Positions 27,267 to 35,661 of a stretch of 64,000 nt of DNA are shown piece after piece. Source of the DNA: Pseudomonas putida (lineage in GTDB: Bacteria; Pseudomonadota; Gammaproteobacteria; Pseudomonadales; Pseudomonadaceae); assembly GCF_002741075.1 (NCBI RefSeq), contig NZ_CP016634.1, positions 3,874,001-3,938,000 of the forward strand, read 5' to 3'. The translations under genes and the position numbers were made by a program. Within the stretch, counting starts at the first letter, position 1, and each line of letters starts with the position of its first letter. The notes under the pieces were generated by a model, which saw nothing but the letters and a program-made list of their open reading frames with translations, was not told the origin of the DNA and searched no databases.

Positions 27267-27680
27267 ATGGAGCTGACCATCATGAAGACCCGCACATCCC
27301 ACCCCTCCGCCACGCCGCGGCGCGGGCTCAAGCTCGTCGCGCTGGCGCTGGGCGGTAGCCTGGTGCTGGCCGGTTGTGCAGGAAAACCGCCCTCCGAGCA
27401 ATATGCCGTCACCCAGTCCGCGGTCAATTCCGCGGTCAGCGCAGGTGGCACCGAGTTCGCGGCCGTGGAAATGAAGGCTGCCCAGGACAAGTTCAAGCAG
27501 GCCGAGATTGCCATGCATGACAAGCAGTACGACGAAGCCAAGCGCTTGGCCGAACAGGCCGAGTGGGACGCCCGTGTGGCCGAGCGCAAGGCTCAGGCCG
27601 CCAAGGCGCAGAAGGCCCTGCAGGACAGCCACGAGGGTGTCCAGGACCTGCGCGAGGAAGGCCTGCGCAGCGCCGAATGA
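27267..27680 (+). CDS. DUF4398 lipoprotein
   Basis: 137 aa from ATG 27267, which has AGGAGT 6 nt upstream; ATG 27282 (MKTRTSHP) is an alternative. A basic N-terminus and hydrophobic stretch (LVALALGGSLVLAGC) give a lipobox at LAGC. The mature part is a single helical DUF4398 domain rich in Ala, Glu and Lys (AAVEMKAAQDKFKQAEIAM, then EQAEWDARVAERKAQAAKA), probably a periplasmic coiled coil. It is 50 bp upstream of lptF and equals PA3691 by position. Confidence 0.85.
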   Translation: MELTIMKTRTSHPSATPRRGLKLVALALGGSLVLAGCAGKPPSEQYAVTQSAVNSAVSAGGTEFAAVEMKAAQDKFKQAEIAMHDKQYDEAKRLAEQAEWDARVAERKAQAAKAQKALQDSHEGVQDLREEGLRSAE

Positions 27681-27730
27681 GCGCTGCCATGCCCCCTTGA
27701 GCCTTCGTCAATGATCAAAGGATGAACACT

Positions 27731-28522
27731 ATGCGCAATTACCTCCTCATTCCCACCCTGCTGGCCCTGAGCGTAGGCCTGACCGCCTGCTCCCACGACC
27801 CGAACCCCAACCTCGAGTCGGCCCGCACCAACTTCTCCAGCCTGCAGAGCGATCCGCAGGCCAGCAAACTGGCCGCCCTCGAGACCAAGGACGCCCAGGA
27901 CTGGCTGAACAAAGCCGACAAGGCGTTCATGGAGCGCGAGGACGACAAGACGGTCGACCAGTTGGCCTACCTGACCAACCAACGCGTGGAACTGGCCAAG
28001 CAGACCATCGCTCTGCGCTCGGCCGAGAACGAGTTGAAGAACGCCTCCGCGCAGCGTGCCCAGGCCCGACTGGACGCCCGTGACGCACAGATCCGCAAGC
28101 TGCAGGAGAGCCTCAACGCCAAGCAGACCGACCGAGGCACCCTGGTGACCTTCGGCGACGTGCTGTTCGACTTCAACAAGGCCGAGCTCAAGAGCAGCGC
28201 GTACCCCAACATCACCAAACTGGCCCAGTTCCTCCAGGAGAACCCTGAACGCAAGGTGATCGTCGAGGGCTACACCGACAGCGTCGGTTCGGCGAGTTAC
28301 AACCAGGGCCTGTCGGAGCGCCGCGCCAACAGTGTGCGCATGGCGCTGGTACGCGCAGGCGTCGATCCGGCACGCATCGTCGCCCAGGGCTACGGCAAGG
28401 AGTACCCGGTCGCCGACAACAGCACCAACACAGGCCGCGCCCAGAACCGCCGGGTGGAGGTGACCATCTCCAATGACAACCAGCCGGTGCAGCCACGTTC
28501 GGTAAGCCAGATCCAGCAGTAA
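27731..28522 (+). CDS. lptF: OmpA-family outer-membrane lipoprotein LptF
   Basis: 263 aa from ATG 27731, placed 8 nt after AAGGA; the in-frame ATG at 27722 overlaps that site. The lipobox is GLTAC (Cys20). A DUF4398-like helical segment covers about residues 30-135, and an OmpA C-terminal domain follows (FGDVLFDFNKAEL to RRVEVTI, about 143-248) with the peptidoglycan-binding GYTDSVG and LSERRAN motifs. In P. aeruginosa LptF (PA3692) is an outer-membrane lipotoxin under AlgU control. Here it follows the DUF4398 gene as in PAO1. Confidence 0.85.
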   Translation: MRNYLLIPTLLALSVGLTACSHDPNPNLESARTNFSSLQSDPQASKLAALETKDAQDWLNKADKAFMEREDDKTVDQLAYLTNQRVELAKQTIALRSAENELKNASAQRAQARLDARDAQIRKLQESLNAKQTDRGTLVTFGDVLFDFNKAELKSSAYPNITKLAQFLQENPERKVIVEGYTDSVGSASYNQGLSERRANSVRMALVRAGVDPARIVAQGYGKEYPVADNSTNTGRAQNRRVEVTISNDNQPVQPRSVSQIQQ

Positions 28523-28542
28523 GGCTGGCGCAATGAAATAAG

Positions 28543-28576
28543 AAAGCCCCGCGATCGTCGCGGGGCTTTTCTTTTT
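28543..28576 (+). terminator. Rho-independent terminator after lptF
   Basis: AAAGCCCCGCGA (28543-28554) and TCGCGGGGCTTT (28558-28569) form a perfect 12-bp stem with a TCG loop, followed by TCTTTTT. The A-rich opposite side could also stop the convergent genes from the right. Confidence 0.92.
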
Positions 28577-28606
28577 CCTGCCAATGCAGGCGGTACCGCA
28601 CACAGG

Positions 28607-28933
28607 TCACTGCACCTGTTGCGGAGTCTCCTGCCCCATACAACGGATGGCGCGCTTGCGGTTGTCCACCAGCACACCGGTCAAGCCCTTCTGCTGGGTA
28701 TCGAACAGCACCAGCACGCCATCGACGCACTGCGCCACTTGGGGCGCGGGGTCGAGGGAAACCTTGTAGTCCTCGCCCGGGATGGTCTTGAGCATGGTGT
28801 AGTCCTGCAGCAACAGGGCGTCCTCGGGCTTGGCGAAATGCACGTAGCCGTAGTACCACAGGGTCCCGACCGTCACGATGATGGTGCCGACGGCGGTCAG
28901 GATCATCGGGATGGCGTTGCGTTCTTCACTCAT
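28607..28933 (-). CDS. Small single-pass membrane protein
   Basis: 108 aa with one membrane segment (AIPMILTAVGTIIVTVGTLWYYGYV, about residues 7-31) and a soluble C-terminal part containing two Cys (QCVDGVLVLFDTQ, IRCMGQE). No family recognised; a PA3694-type neighbour in PAO1. Its ATG overlaps the stop of the hydrolase gene by 4 bp (ATGA), so the two are translationally coupled. Confidence 0.75.
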   Translation of the reverse strand: MSEERNAIPMILTAVGTIIVTVGTLWYYGYVHFAKPEDALLLQDYTMLKTIPGEDYKVSLDPAPQVAQCVDGVLVLFDTQQKGLTGVLVDNRKRAIRCMGQETPQQVQ

Positions 28934-29853
28934 TGCTCGTTCTTCTCATCAGGGTAGTTGGGCACTTCGGCCAGGCGCCGAAGGCCATTGAAATGGCTGG
29001 GGTCGTCGAGAAAGCGCAGCATCACCTGGCGCCAGGTCGGGTCGGCGAAGGTCTGCACATGCGCCCCCCGGGTCAATTGCAGCACCCGCGGTGGCGGGGC
29101 GTGTTGGTATAAGCGAATGCCGCTGTCCATGGGCACCAGATCGTCGTCGATGCTGTGGAAAAACAGCTTGGGCGGGGTGTCCAGGCGCTCGATCGAGCGG
29201 ATCGCGCTGTCGCCGTCTGGCACCAGCCAGGACAACGGAACCTGCAATGGCCAGGTCAGCCATGAGGTGCTCAGGGCAAAGCGCCCCACCTCCCTATAGC
29301 TGGCGGGCACCCCATCGAAGACCAGGGCACTGAAGCGCTGGCGCTGTTCAGGATGGGCGGCCAGGTAGTGAATGGCCATGGCTCCGCCGAGGCTCTGGCC
29401 CAGCAGCACCAAGGGCTTGCCCTTGACCTGCGGGGCCTTGTCCAGCCAATCCATGGCCGCCTGGATGTCCTGGTAGACCGCCGGCAGGCTCGCCTTGCCC
29501 TGGGACAGGCCGTAGCCGCGATAGTCGATCATCAGCACCTGATAGCCCTGCTCCGGCAGCCAGTAGCTGCCGCCCAGGTGCCAGGCCAGGTTGCCGCCAT
29601 TGCCATGCAGGTGCAGTACCGTGCCCTTGACCTGAACGCCAGGCTTGGCAGGCATCCACCAGCCATGAAGCCGTGTCCCGTCGGCGGCAGTGAGGGTCAC
29701 GTCACTAAACGCCAGCTTTGCCTTCTCCGGGGTGAACGGCTGGCCAGGCTCGGGGAAAAACAAGAGGCTGCTGCACCCGGACACGCCCAGCACGAGCAAG
29801 CCCAGGATCAGCTGGCGACAGGCGTCAAAGAATGTTCGCGTAGTCGGCTTCAA
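28930..29853 (-). CDS. Alpha/beta-hydrolase lipoprotein
   Basis: 307 aa. A 26-residue lipoprotein signal peptide ends in LGVSGC, so the enzyme is membrane-anchored on the periplasmic side. The hydrolase fold has the oxyanion strand HLHGNGGNL (about 81-89), the nucleophile elbow GQSLGG (Ser about 154), the acid in SIDDDLVP (about 240) and the His in RGAHVQTF (about 267), like the BEM46/FrsA-type serine hydrolases. The start is a TTG lying inside the upstream gene (29-bp overlap); no later start leaves a full signal peptide. Substrate unknown. Confidence 0.82.
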   Translation of the reverse strand: MKPTTRTFFDACRQLILGLLVLGVSGCSSLLFFPEPGQPFTPEKAKLAFSDVTLTAADGTRLHGWWMPAKPGVQVKGTVLHLHGNGGNLAWHLGGSYWLPEQGYQVLMIDYRGYGLSQGKASLPAVYQDIQAAMDWLDKAPQVKGKPLVLLGQSLGGAMAIHYLAAHPEQRQRFSALVFDGVPASYREVGRFALSTSWLTWPLQVPLSWLVPDGDSAIRSIERLDTPPKLFFHSIDDDLVPMDSGIRLYQHAPPPRVLQLTRGAHVQTFADPTWRQVMLRFLDDPSHFNGLRRLAEVPNYPDEKNEQ

Positions 29854-31102
29854 TACGATCCAGGCTCAGGTGGTTGAGGAAGTTGGAGAAACACATCCAG
29901 GCGGACAAGGCGTTGAGGTCGCGAAACTGTTCCGGCAGGTACTTGGGCGGCTCCACCAAGCCCTCCTCGACCAACTGGCGCAAGGTGCGCATGTCTTCCA
30001 AGGTGGTCTTGCCGCAGAACAACAGCGGGATCTGCTCAAGCTTGCCTTTCTTCACGGCCAACTGAATGTAGTTGTAAACCATGATGAAACCCTTGAGATA
30101 GGACAAGTCCTTGGTAAATGGCAGGCCGTTGGGCACCGATCCCCGGAACACCCGGCTGGCATTGCTGTAGCTCTGGGCCATTTCGAAGCCCTGCCCGCGG
30201 AAGAACTCGTACACCTGCAAAAAGTCCGCGCCCTCCTCCACCATGTGGATGGCCCGGGTGCGGTTGGTGAGCTTGCGCAGGCGGCTGGGGTAGGAGGCGA
30301 ACGCGATCACCTCCATGAGGATGGCCAGCCCCTCCTGGGTCACAGTCGACGAGGGCGGCCCCTTGGCCAGGAACGTGCAGATCGGCTGGTTGAGGCCATT
30401 GAGCGTGGTGCCCACATGCACCAGCCCTTCATGGACCTCCAGCGCGCGCACGTCACGGCTGTTGAACATCGCATCGGCCCGCACCTTGATGTAGTCGGCA
30501 CCGGCCGCGGCGTCAGCGACGATACCGTCGGACTCGAACACGCGGATGGTCTCCTCAGCCTCGCCGAACACCTTGTTCAAGCGCCGCTGGAGGATCGCCA
30601 CGGCTTCCTTGGCGGTGAGGTTCTTCGGCTCGTCCTTCAGGTCGCCCCGACCGTCGATGTTGTTCAGGTAATCGGACAGCATCAGGCCAAGGTCGGCCAG
30701 GGTCGGGTCGCCGGCATGGAAGGCGTCGGACGCCGCGCCATACAGCTCCTGGGAGATCAGGCCGAAGTCCTCGGTGCCACGGGCTTCGAGCATGCGCACC
30801 ACCATGCGGTACTCCTTGCACATGCGCCGCATGATCTGCCCGACCGGGTTGAACTGGCCCAGCTGACGGGTGATGTCACGCTCGATGCTCTGGAACTCGG
30901 CCTTCACCGAGTTGGAATCGAACGACAGCGGCCGCCCCTGGTAATAGGCACGGTCCACAGCCGGAGGCTCCTTGCCCTTGGCCTTGAGAAAGCCATTGCG
31001 GATGTTGTCGTCCCACTTCACCGCATCGAGCACGCGGATAGGCGTCTGCGCCGCGACGATGCGGTCGGAGAGCGCGCGTATGGTCTGCTGGTACTCGTCC
31101 AC
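29825..31102 (-). CDS. DUF1704 protein (QEGLA-motif), putative zinc metallopeptidase
   Basis: 425 aa from a GTG start with AGGAG upstream. The family name in annotation is flavohemoglobin expression-modulating QEGLA motif protein. The sequence shows HEGLVH (His224, Glu225, His229) and TQEGLA (Glu about 255) about 30 residues later. That spacing fits an HExxxH-plus-Glu zinc site, as in the eukaryotic relatives of the family described as MATCAP tyrosine carboxypeptidases. The bacterial substrate is unknown. Co-directional with the genes at 31231 and 31826. Confidence 0.85.
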   Translation of the reverse strand: MDEYQQTIRALSDRIVAAQTPIRVLDAVKWDDNIRNGFLKAKGKEPPAVDRAYYQGRPLSFDSNSVKAEFQSIERDITRQLGQFNPVGQIMRRMCKEYRMVVRMLEARGTEDFGLISQELYGAASDAFHAGDPTLADLGLMLSDYLNNIDGRGDLKDEPKNLTAKEAVAILQRRLNKVFGEAEETIRVFESDGIVADAAAGADYIKVRADAMFNSRDVRALEVHEGLVHVGTTLNGLNQPICTFLAKGPPSSTVTQEGLAILMEVIAFASYPSRLRKLTNRTRAIHMVEEGADFLQVYEFFRGQGFEMAQSYSNASRVFRGSVPNGLPFTKDLSYLKGFIMVYNYIQLAVKKGKLEQIPLLFCGKTTLEDMRTLRQLVEEGLVEPPKYLPEQFRDLNALSAWMCFSNFLNHLSLDRIEADYANIL

Positions 31103-31140
31103 CCCGGACTCCTTACTGAATCAAGATCGTGGTCAGCCCC

Positions 31141-31203
31141 TTCGCGGGTAAACTCGTACTCACAGGTGCAGCGCTATCTCAGGGACGACGCCTCACCTGC
31201 GAA
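31141..31203. repeat. REP-type intergenic repeat
   Basis: TTCGCGGGTAAACTCG at 31141-31156 is a degenerate form of the TTCGCGGGTAAACCCGC repeat seen at 15652, 46336 and 50719. A partial inverted end, CACCTGCGAA, is at 31194-31203. Confidence 0.6.
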
Positions 31204-31230
31204 GAGGCCAGCCAGGCCAGCGATAGTGCG

Positions 31231-31779
31231 CTATTTGCCACTACGCTGGAAGCGCGCCACTTCGACGAACAGATCGGAGTTGGCCGGATCATCCAGGTAC
31301 GCCAGCACCCGCGCGGACGGGCTGTCGATCAACACACCTTCGCCATTGTCCTCTGGTACTTCGATGTTGCGACCGGTCAGCTCCTTCTTCTTGACCGCCT
31401 GCTGCACCTGCTCGACATCAAGGTTGTAGACCACCAACTCCTTGCCATCGACGACCTCGAAGCCACCGATCAGGAAATTGCCGCCCAGGCGCTTGGGCAC
31501 ACCCGCCGACAGATACCACCGGTTGCCATGCCGGGAAACCGTGAAGACATATTCTTCAGGGGCCTCGCCTTTGGCTGTGGCCACCGCCTTGTAAGCGTCC
31601 CCGCCCACGCGGCTGATGCTGAGCTTGAGCGGCTCGCCCCAGGCGTCCTTGCTGCTCCATTTACCAAGCAGCGCCTTGGGCGCGGCCTGATTGCTGGGCA
31701 GAGGCTCATGGAAGGTCACCAGACAACCACCAAGCAGCAGGAATGACAGAGTCAACAACACCAGACGCCAGGCTTTCAT
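31231..31779 (-). CDS. Conserved outer-membrane-type lipoprotein
   Basis: 182 aa from ATG 31779 with AAGGAG upstream; the frame extends further but without a ribosome site. Signal peptide LVLLTLSFLLLGGC (lipobox LGGC, Cys18). The mature part looks like a small beta domain: LLGKWSSKDAWGEPLKLSISR, then YVFTVSRHGNRWYLS, and ends VEVARFQRSGK. No family name recognised. It lies 46 bp downstream of the TetR gene on the same strand and may be its co-transcribed partner or target. Confidence 0.78.
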   Translation of the reverse strand: MKAWRLVLLTLSFLLLGGCLVTFHEPLPSNQAAPKALLGKWSSKDAWGEPLKLSISRVGGDAYKAVATAKGEAPEEYVFTVSRHGNRWYLSAGVPKRLGGNFLIGGFEVVDGKELVVYNLDVEQVQQAVKKKELTGRNIEVPEDNGEGVLIDSPSARVLAYLDDPANSDLFVEVARFQRSGK

Positions 31780-31825
31780 CAGGTTCTCCTTGAAAAGGTC
31801 GGTCGCCCCTTGGGCCGGTCGTGGC

Positions 31826-32542
31826 CTAGGCCGATGCCAGCACCAGGTGCAGGTATCGGGTAAGGATAGCGAGCATCTGCCCATCGGCTTGCGCATTCGC
31901 ATCCTTGAGCAGGCCCTGATATTCCATCTGCTCGATTATGGCCGTCAACATCTGGCCGTCCTGCTCAGGCTGGCGCGACCCCACCACCTGCAGCATCTGC
32001 CGTGCGCCGTGCAAGAGAATCTGCTCGTGGGCGCTCACCAGCTCGGCCAGGCGCGGGCACAGCAACGCCTCCTGGCGGAAGGCTTGCTCGGCCATGATGA
32101 AATCACGCCGGGTGTGCAACTGGCGGCTGACATAGTCGGCCATCATCCGTGCCACGTCGTCCGCCAGCCGCGCCCGAGCTTCGGCGCTGCCATCGCCTTG
32201 GGCGAGCAACTGGCGCAGCACCACTTCGGAACTTGCCCAGAGCTTGGCCATGTAGGCGGCGCTGCGCTCGACGTACTGGGCGAAGGTGTCGGTCAGCAGG
32301 TCTTCGATGTCCTTGAAGTAATAGGTGGTCGCCGACAGCGGAACGCCGGCCTCGGCAGCCACCGCTCGATGGCGTACGCCACGCACACCGTCGCGCACGA
32401 TGATGCGCATGGCCGCGTCGAGGATCTGCTGGCGGCGCTGTTCACTGCCCTGGCGGGCTGTCTTGCGCCCTTGGTATTGCACGCTTTCAGCGACGGCGCT
32501 TGCCACGCCGGCTGCACCTTGTTGGGCCATTGCGGGAGTCAC
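31826..32542 (-). CDS. TetR-family transcriptional regulator
   Basis: 238 aa from a GTG start with GAGG 8 nt upstream (an ATG four codons later has no site). An unusually long N-terminal tail of about 30 residues precedes the HTH: RRQQILDAAMRIIVRDGV then HRAVAAEAGVPLSATTYYF (about residues 36-75). The C-terminal ligand domain is TetR_C-like with His-rich turns (SAHEQILLHGARQML). Corresponds to PA3699 by position. Ligand unknown; the downstream lipoprotein is a possible target. Confidence 0.82.
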   Translation of the reverse strand: MTPAMAQQGAAGVASAVAESVQYQGRKTARQGSEQRRQQILDAAMRIIVRDGVRGVRHRAVAAEAGVPLSATTYYFKDIEDLLTDTFAQYVERSAAYMAKLWASSEVVLRQLLAQGDGSAEARARLADDVARMMADYVSRQLHTRRDFIMAEQAFRQEALLCPRLAELVSAHEQILLHGARQMLQVVGSRQPEQDGQMLTAIIEQMEYQGLLKDANAQADGQMLAILTRYLHLVLASA

Positions 32543-32633
32543 GATGAGTACCTCATTGAATCTCGGTGAGGGAAAACCCTCTTTTCCAGTAAAGGCTCGT
32601 AAATTATGACCGACCAGTCACGAATGAATGACA

Positions 32634-32660
32634 GGCAAGAAAAAACCGCCTGAGAGGCGG
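32634..32660 (-). terminator. Intrinsic terminator on the minus strand
   Basis: On the minus strand CCGCCT/AGGCGG (32660-32646) forms a 6-bp stem with a 3-nt loop, directly followed by TTTTTTCTTGCC. It lies about 150 bp past the lysS stop and before the TetR gene, and so probably ends the prfB-lysS transcript. Confidence 0.78.
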
Positions 32661-32693
32661 ATGACATGATGCGGTGCTGCTCTTGGATTTGCA

Positions 32694-32810
32694 GGGGACC
32701 GCTATGCGGTCCTCTCGCAGCACAAGGCCGCGCCTACAGGGACATTGCATGACCTGCAGGAGCGGCCTCGTACCGCGAAAGGGCTGCGCAGCAGCCCTGA
32801 CAGGCGTTTT
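32694..32810. repeat. Intergenic repeat pair after lysS
   Basis: GACCGCTATGCGGTCCTCTC and CACAAGGCCGCGCCTACAGG are followed by an inverted-like half, CAGGAGCGGCCTCGTACC and GCGAAAGGGCTGCGCAGCAG. The first half is similar to 4249-4299. GACCGCTATGCGGTC is itself a short palindrome. Confidence 0.6.
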
Positions 32811-32811
32811 T

Positions 32812-34314
32812 TCAGGCCTGTGGACGCATGTGCGGGAACAGGATCACATCACGGATCGACGGCGAATTGGTCAGCAGCATCACCAGGCGATCGATGCCGA
32901 TGCCTTCACCGGCGGTGGGCGGCATGCCGTATTCCAGGGCCCGGACGAAGTCGGCGTCGTAGTGCATGGCCTCGTCGTCACCGGCGTCCTTCTCGGCCAC
33001 CTGGGCCAGGAAGCGCTCGGCCTGGTCTTCGGCATCATTGAGCTCGGAGTAGGCGTTGGCGATCTCGCGGCCACCGATGAACAGCTCGAAGCGGTCGGTA
33101 ACGGCCGGGTTGTCGTCGTTGCGACGGGCCAGCGGCGACACTTCGAACGGGTATTCGGTGATGAAGTGCGGCTGCTCCAGCTTGTGCTCCACCAGCTCTT
33201 CGAAAATCATCACCTGCAGCTTGCCCAGGCCTTCATGGCCGAGGACCTTGGCGCCGGCCTTCTTGGCGATCTCGCGGGCGCGATCGACGTCCTGCAGGTC
33301 GGCAGCGGTGAGCTCGGGGTTGTACTTGAGGATCGACTCGAACACCGACAGGCGGGCGAACGGCTCGCCGAAGTGGAACACCTTGTCGCCGTACGGCACA
33401 TCGGTGGTGCCCAGCACCAGCTGCGCCAGCTCGCGGAACAGCTCCTCGGTGAGGTCCATGTTGTCGCGATAATCGGCGTAGGCCTGGTAGAACTCGAGCA
33501 TGGTGAACTCGGGGTTGTGCCGGGTCGAGACGCCTTCGTTACGGAAGTTGCGGTTGATCTCGAACACTTTCTCGAAGCCACCCACAACCAGACGCTTGAG
33601 GTACAGCTCCGGCGCGATACGCAGGAACATGGCCATGTCCAGCGCGTTGTGGTGGGTTTCGAACGGCTTGGCTGCGGCGCCACCTGGGATGGTCTGCAGC
33701 ATCGGCGTCTCGACTTCGAGGAAGTCGCGCTCGATCAGGAACTTGCGGATGTGCGAGATGACCTGGGAGCGAACGCGGAAGGTGTGACGGGTTTCCTCGT
33801 TGACCATCAGGTCGACGTAGCGCTGGCGGTAACGCTGCTCGGTGTCGGTCAGGCCGTGATGCTTGTCCGGCAGCGGGCGCAGCGACTTGGTCAGCAGGCG
33901 CACGTTGGTCATCTCGACGTACAGGTCGCCCTTGCCCGAGCGGGCCAGGGTGCCTTCGGCGCTGATGATGTCGCCCAGGTCCCAGGTCTTGACTGCGGCC
34001 AGGGTCTCTTCGGGCAGGGTCTTGCGGTTGACGTAGACCTGGATGCGACCGGTCATGTCCTGAATGACCATGAACGAGCCACGGTTGAGCATGATGCGAC
34101 CGGCTACCTTGACCGGGATCGCGGCTGCTTCCAGCTCTTCCTTGGTCTTGTCCGCGTACTGTTTCTGCAGGTCGTTGCAGTAGCTGTCGCGACGGAAGTC
34201 GTTGGGGAAGGCGTTGCCCTTGGCACGCTCGGCGGCAAGTTTTTCCTTGCGCAGCGCGATCAGGGCGTTTTCTTCCTGTTGCAGGTCTTGCGATTCGGTC
34301 TTGAGGTCGCTCAT
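32812..34314 (-). CDS. lysS: Lysyl-tRNA synthetase (class II)
   Basis: 500 aa from ATG 34314 ([10 protein letters not shown]); the frame runs 21 codons further upstream but that part is not conserved. An N-terminal OB-fold binds the anticodon ([20 protein letters not shown], about residues 55-75) and the class II catalytic core follows: motif 2 [23 protein letters not shown] (about 259-281) and motif 3 [12 protein letters not shown] near the C-terminus. It charges tRNA-Lys. It follows prfB, the widespread prfB-lysS pairing. Confidence 0.96.
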   Translation of the reverse strand: MSDLKTESQDLQQEENALIALRKEKLAAERAKGNAFPNDFRRDSYCNDLQKQYADKTKEELEAAAIPVKVAGRIMLNRGSFMVIQDMTGRIQVYVNRKTLPEETLAAVKTWDLGDIISAEGTLARSGKGDLYVEMTNVRLLTKSLRPLPDKHHGLTDTEQRYRQRYVDLMVNEETRHTFRVRSQVISHIRKFLIERDFLEVETPMLQTIPGGAAAKPFETHHNALDMAMFLRIAPELYLKRLVVGGFEKVFEINRNFRNEGVSTRHNPEFTMLEFYQAYADYRDNMDLTEELFRELAQLVLGTTDVPYGDKVFHFGEPFARLSVFESILKYNPELTAADLQDVDRAREIAKKAGAKVLGHEGLGKLQVMIFEELVEHKLEQPHFITEYPFEVSPLARRNDDNPAVTDRFELFIGGREIANAYSELNDAEDQAERFLAQVAEKDAGDDEAMHYDADFVRALEYGMPPTAGEGIGIDRLVMLLTNSPSIRDVILFPHMRPQA

Positions 34315-34407
34315 GTCGTCATTGTTTCCATCAGGTGTTCGGTGCCCCTGTCGGGCAGGGCACGCGATACGGGCCAATGGCCTCGTATCGCGGCGGTGGT
34401 GTGCGGT

Positions 34408-35503
34408 TTACAGCCCCTGCTTGAGGCTCGCTTCCAGGTACTGGTCGAGGTCGCCGTCCAGGACCTTCTGGCAGTCGCTGCGCTCGACGCCGGTACGCAG
34501 GTCCTTGATGCGCGAGTCATCGAGCACGTAGGAGCGGATCTGGTGACCCCAGCCGATGTCGGACTTGCTGTCTTCCAGGGCTTGGGAGGCGGCGTTGCGC
34601 TTCTGCATCTCCAGCTCGTACAACTTGGCCCGCAGCATTTTCATGGCGGTGTCCTTGTTGGCGTGCTGGGAGCGTTCGTTCTGGCAGGCCACCACGGTGT
34701 TGGTCGGCACGTGGGTGATACGGACCGCCGAGTCGGTGGTGTTCACGTGCTGGCCACCGGCACCGGAGGAGCGGTAGGTGTCGATGCGAAGATCGGCCGG
34801 GTTGATCTCGATTTCGACCTTGTCGTCGATCTCGGGCGAGACGAACACCGCCGAGAACGAGGTGTGGCGACGGGCGCCGGAGTCGAACGGGCTCTTGCGC
34901 ACCAGGCGGTGCACGCCGATCTCGGTACGCAGCCAGCCGAACGCGTACTCGCCTTTGATGTGCACGGTGGCGCCCTTGATGCCGGCGACTTCACCTTCGG
35001 AGAGCTCGATGATGGTGGCATCGAAGCCGCGCTTGTCGGCCCAGCGCAGGTACATACGCAGCAGGATGTTGGCCCAGTCCTGCGCCTCGGTGCCACCGGA
35101 GCCGGCCTGGATGTCCAGGTAGGCGTTGTTCATGTCCATCTCGCCGCTGAACATGCGACGGAACTCAAGCTGGGCCAGGTTTTCTTCCAGGCCTTCCAGC
35201 TCGGTCACAACGTCGTTGACGGCGCTTTCATCGTTCTCCTCGACGGCCATGTCGAGCAGGTCCTTGCAGTCGGAGAGACCGTTGGACAGCTTGTCCAGGG
35301 TTTCGACGACCTGCGCCAGCATGGCGCGCTCGCGGCCCAGGCCCTGAGCGTACTCGGGCTTGTTCCAGACGGCAGGGTCTTCCAGTTCGCGGTTGACTTC
35401 GATCAGGCGGTCAGCTTTTTGATCGTAGTCAAAGATACCCCCGAATGGACTGGGAGCGTTCGGAGAGGTCCTTGATGGTGTTCAGGATCGGTTGGATTTC
35501 CAT
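34408..35503 (-). CDS. prfB: Peptide chain release factor 2, with programmed +1 frameshift
   Basis: RF2 releases the peptide at UGA and UAA. The gene is in two frames: codons 1-24 from ATG 35503 ([18 protein letters not shown]...) end at UGA (35429-35431), then a +1 shift enters the main frame. The total length of 1096 nt equals 364 codons plus stop plus one base. Motifs are the stop-codon-reading SPF (in [11 protein letters not shown], about residue 205) and the catalytic GGQ ([10 protein letters not shown], about 250). Upstream of lysS, downstream of wspR on the same strand. Automatic callers may truncate it at 35322. Confidence 0.96.
35426..35446 (-). promoter_or_regulatory. prfB autoregulatory frameshift site
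   Basis: On the minus strand the site reads GGGGGTATCTTTGAC: a Shine-Dalgarno-like GGGGG, a 3-nt spacer, the slippery CTT and the in-frame stop TGA followed by C. This is the classical RF2 site: low RF2 slows termination at UGA and favours the +1 shift, giving feedback control of RF2 amount. Confidence 0.95.
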
Positions 35504-35608
35504 GGGCGGGCTACTCGTGCGAATTCGGTGAAAAGCCCGCGAGTATAACGCAGTCCTCGCCCTGACGGCAGACCCGCCGGGCGGTAACCACAAGGTCCGC
35601 CGCTGAAC

Positions 35609-35660
35609 GTGTGGGAGCCGGCGACAGCCTGCGATGGGCTGCGCGGCAGCCCCGCAGAGC
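35609..35660. repeat. Intergenic repeat fragment between wspR and prfB
   Basis: GTGTGGGAGCCGGCGACAGC and TGCGATGGGCTGCGCGGCAG CCCCGC resemble the CTGTGGGAGCGGCGG segment at 15701-15715 and the GGGCTGCGCAGCAGCCC segment near 32790. GGGCTGCGCGGCAGCCC can form a short stem. It may attenuate read-through from the wsp operon into prfB. Confidence 0.45.
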
Positions 35661-35661
35661 G

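Noticed and set aside
32674..35475. Plus-strand frame of 933 codons
   Set aside because: It mirrors lysS and prfB, which have clear motifs on the minus strand; the antisense product is low-complexity.
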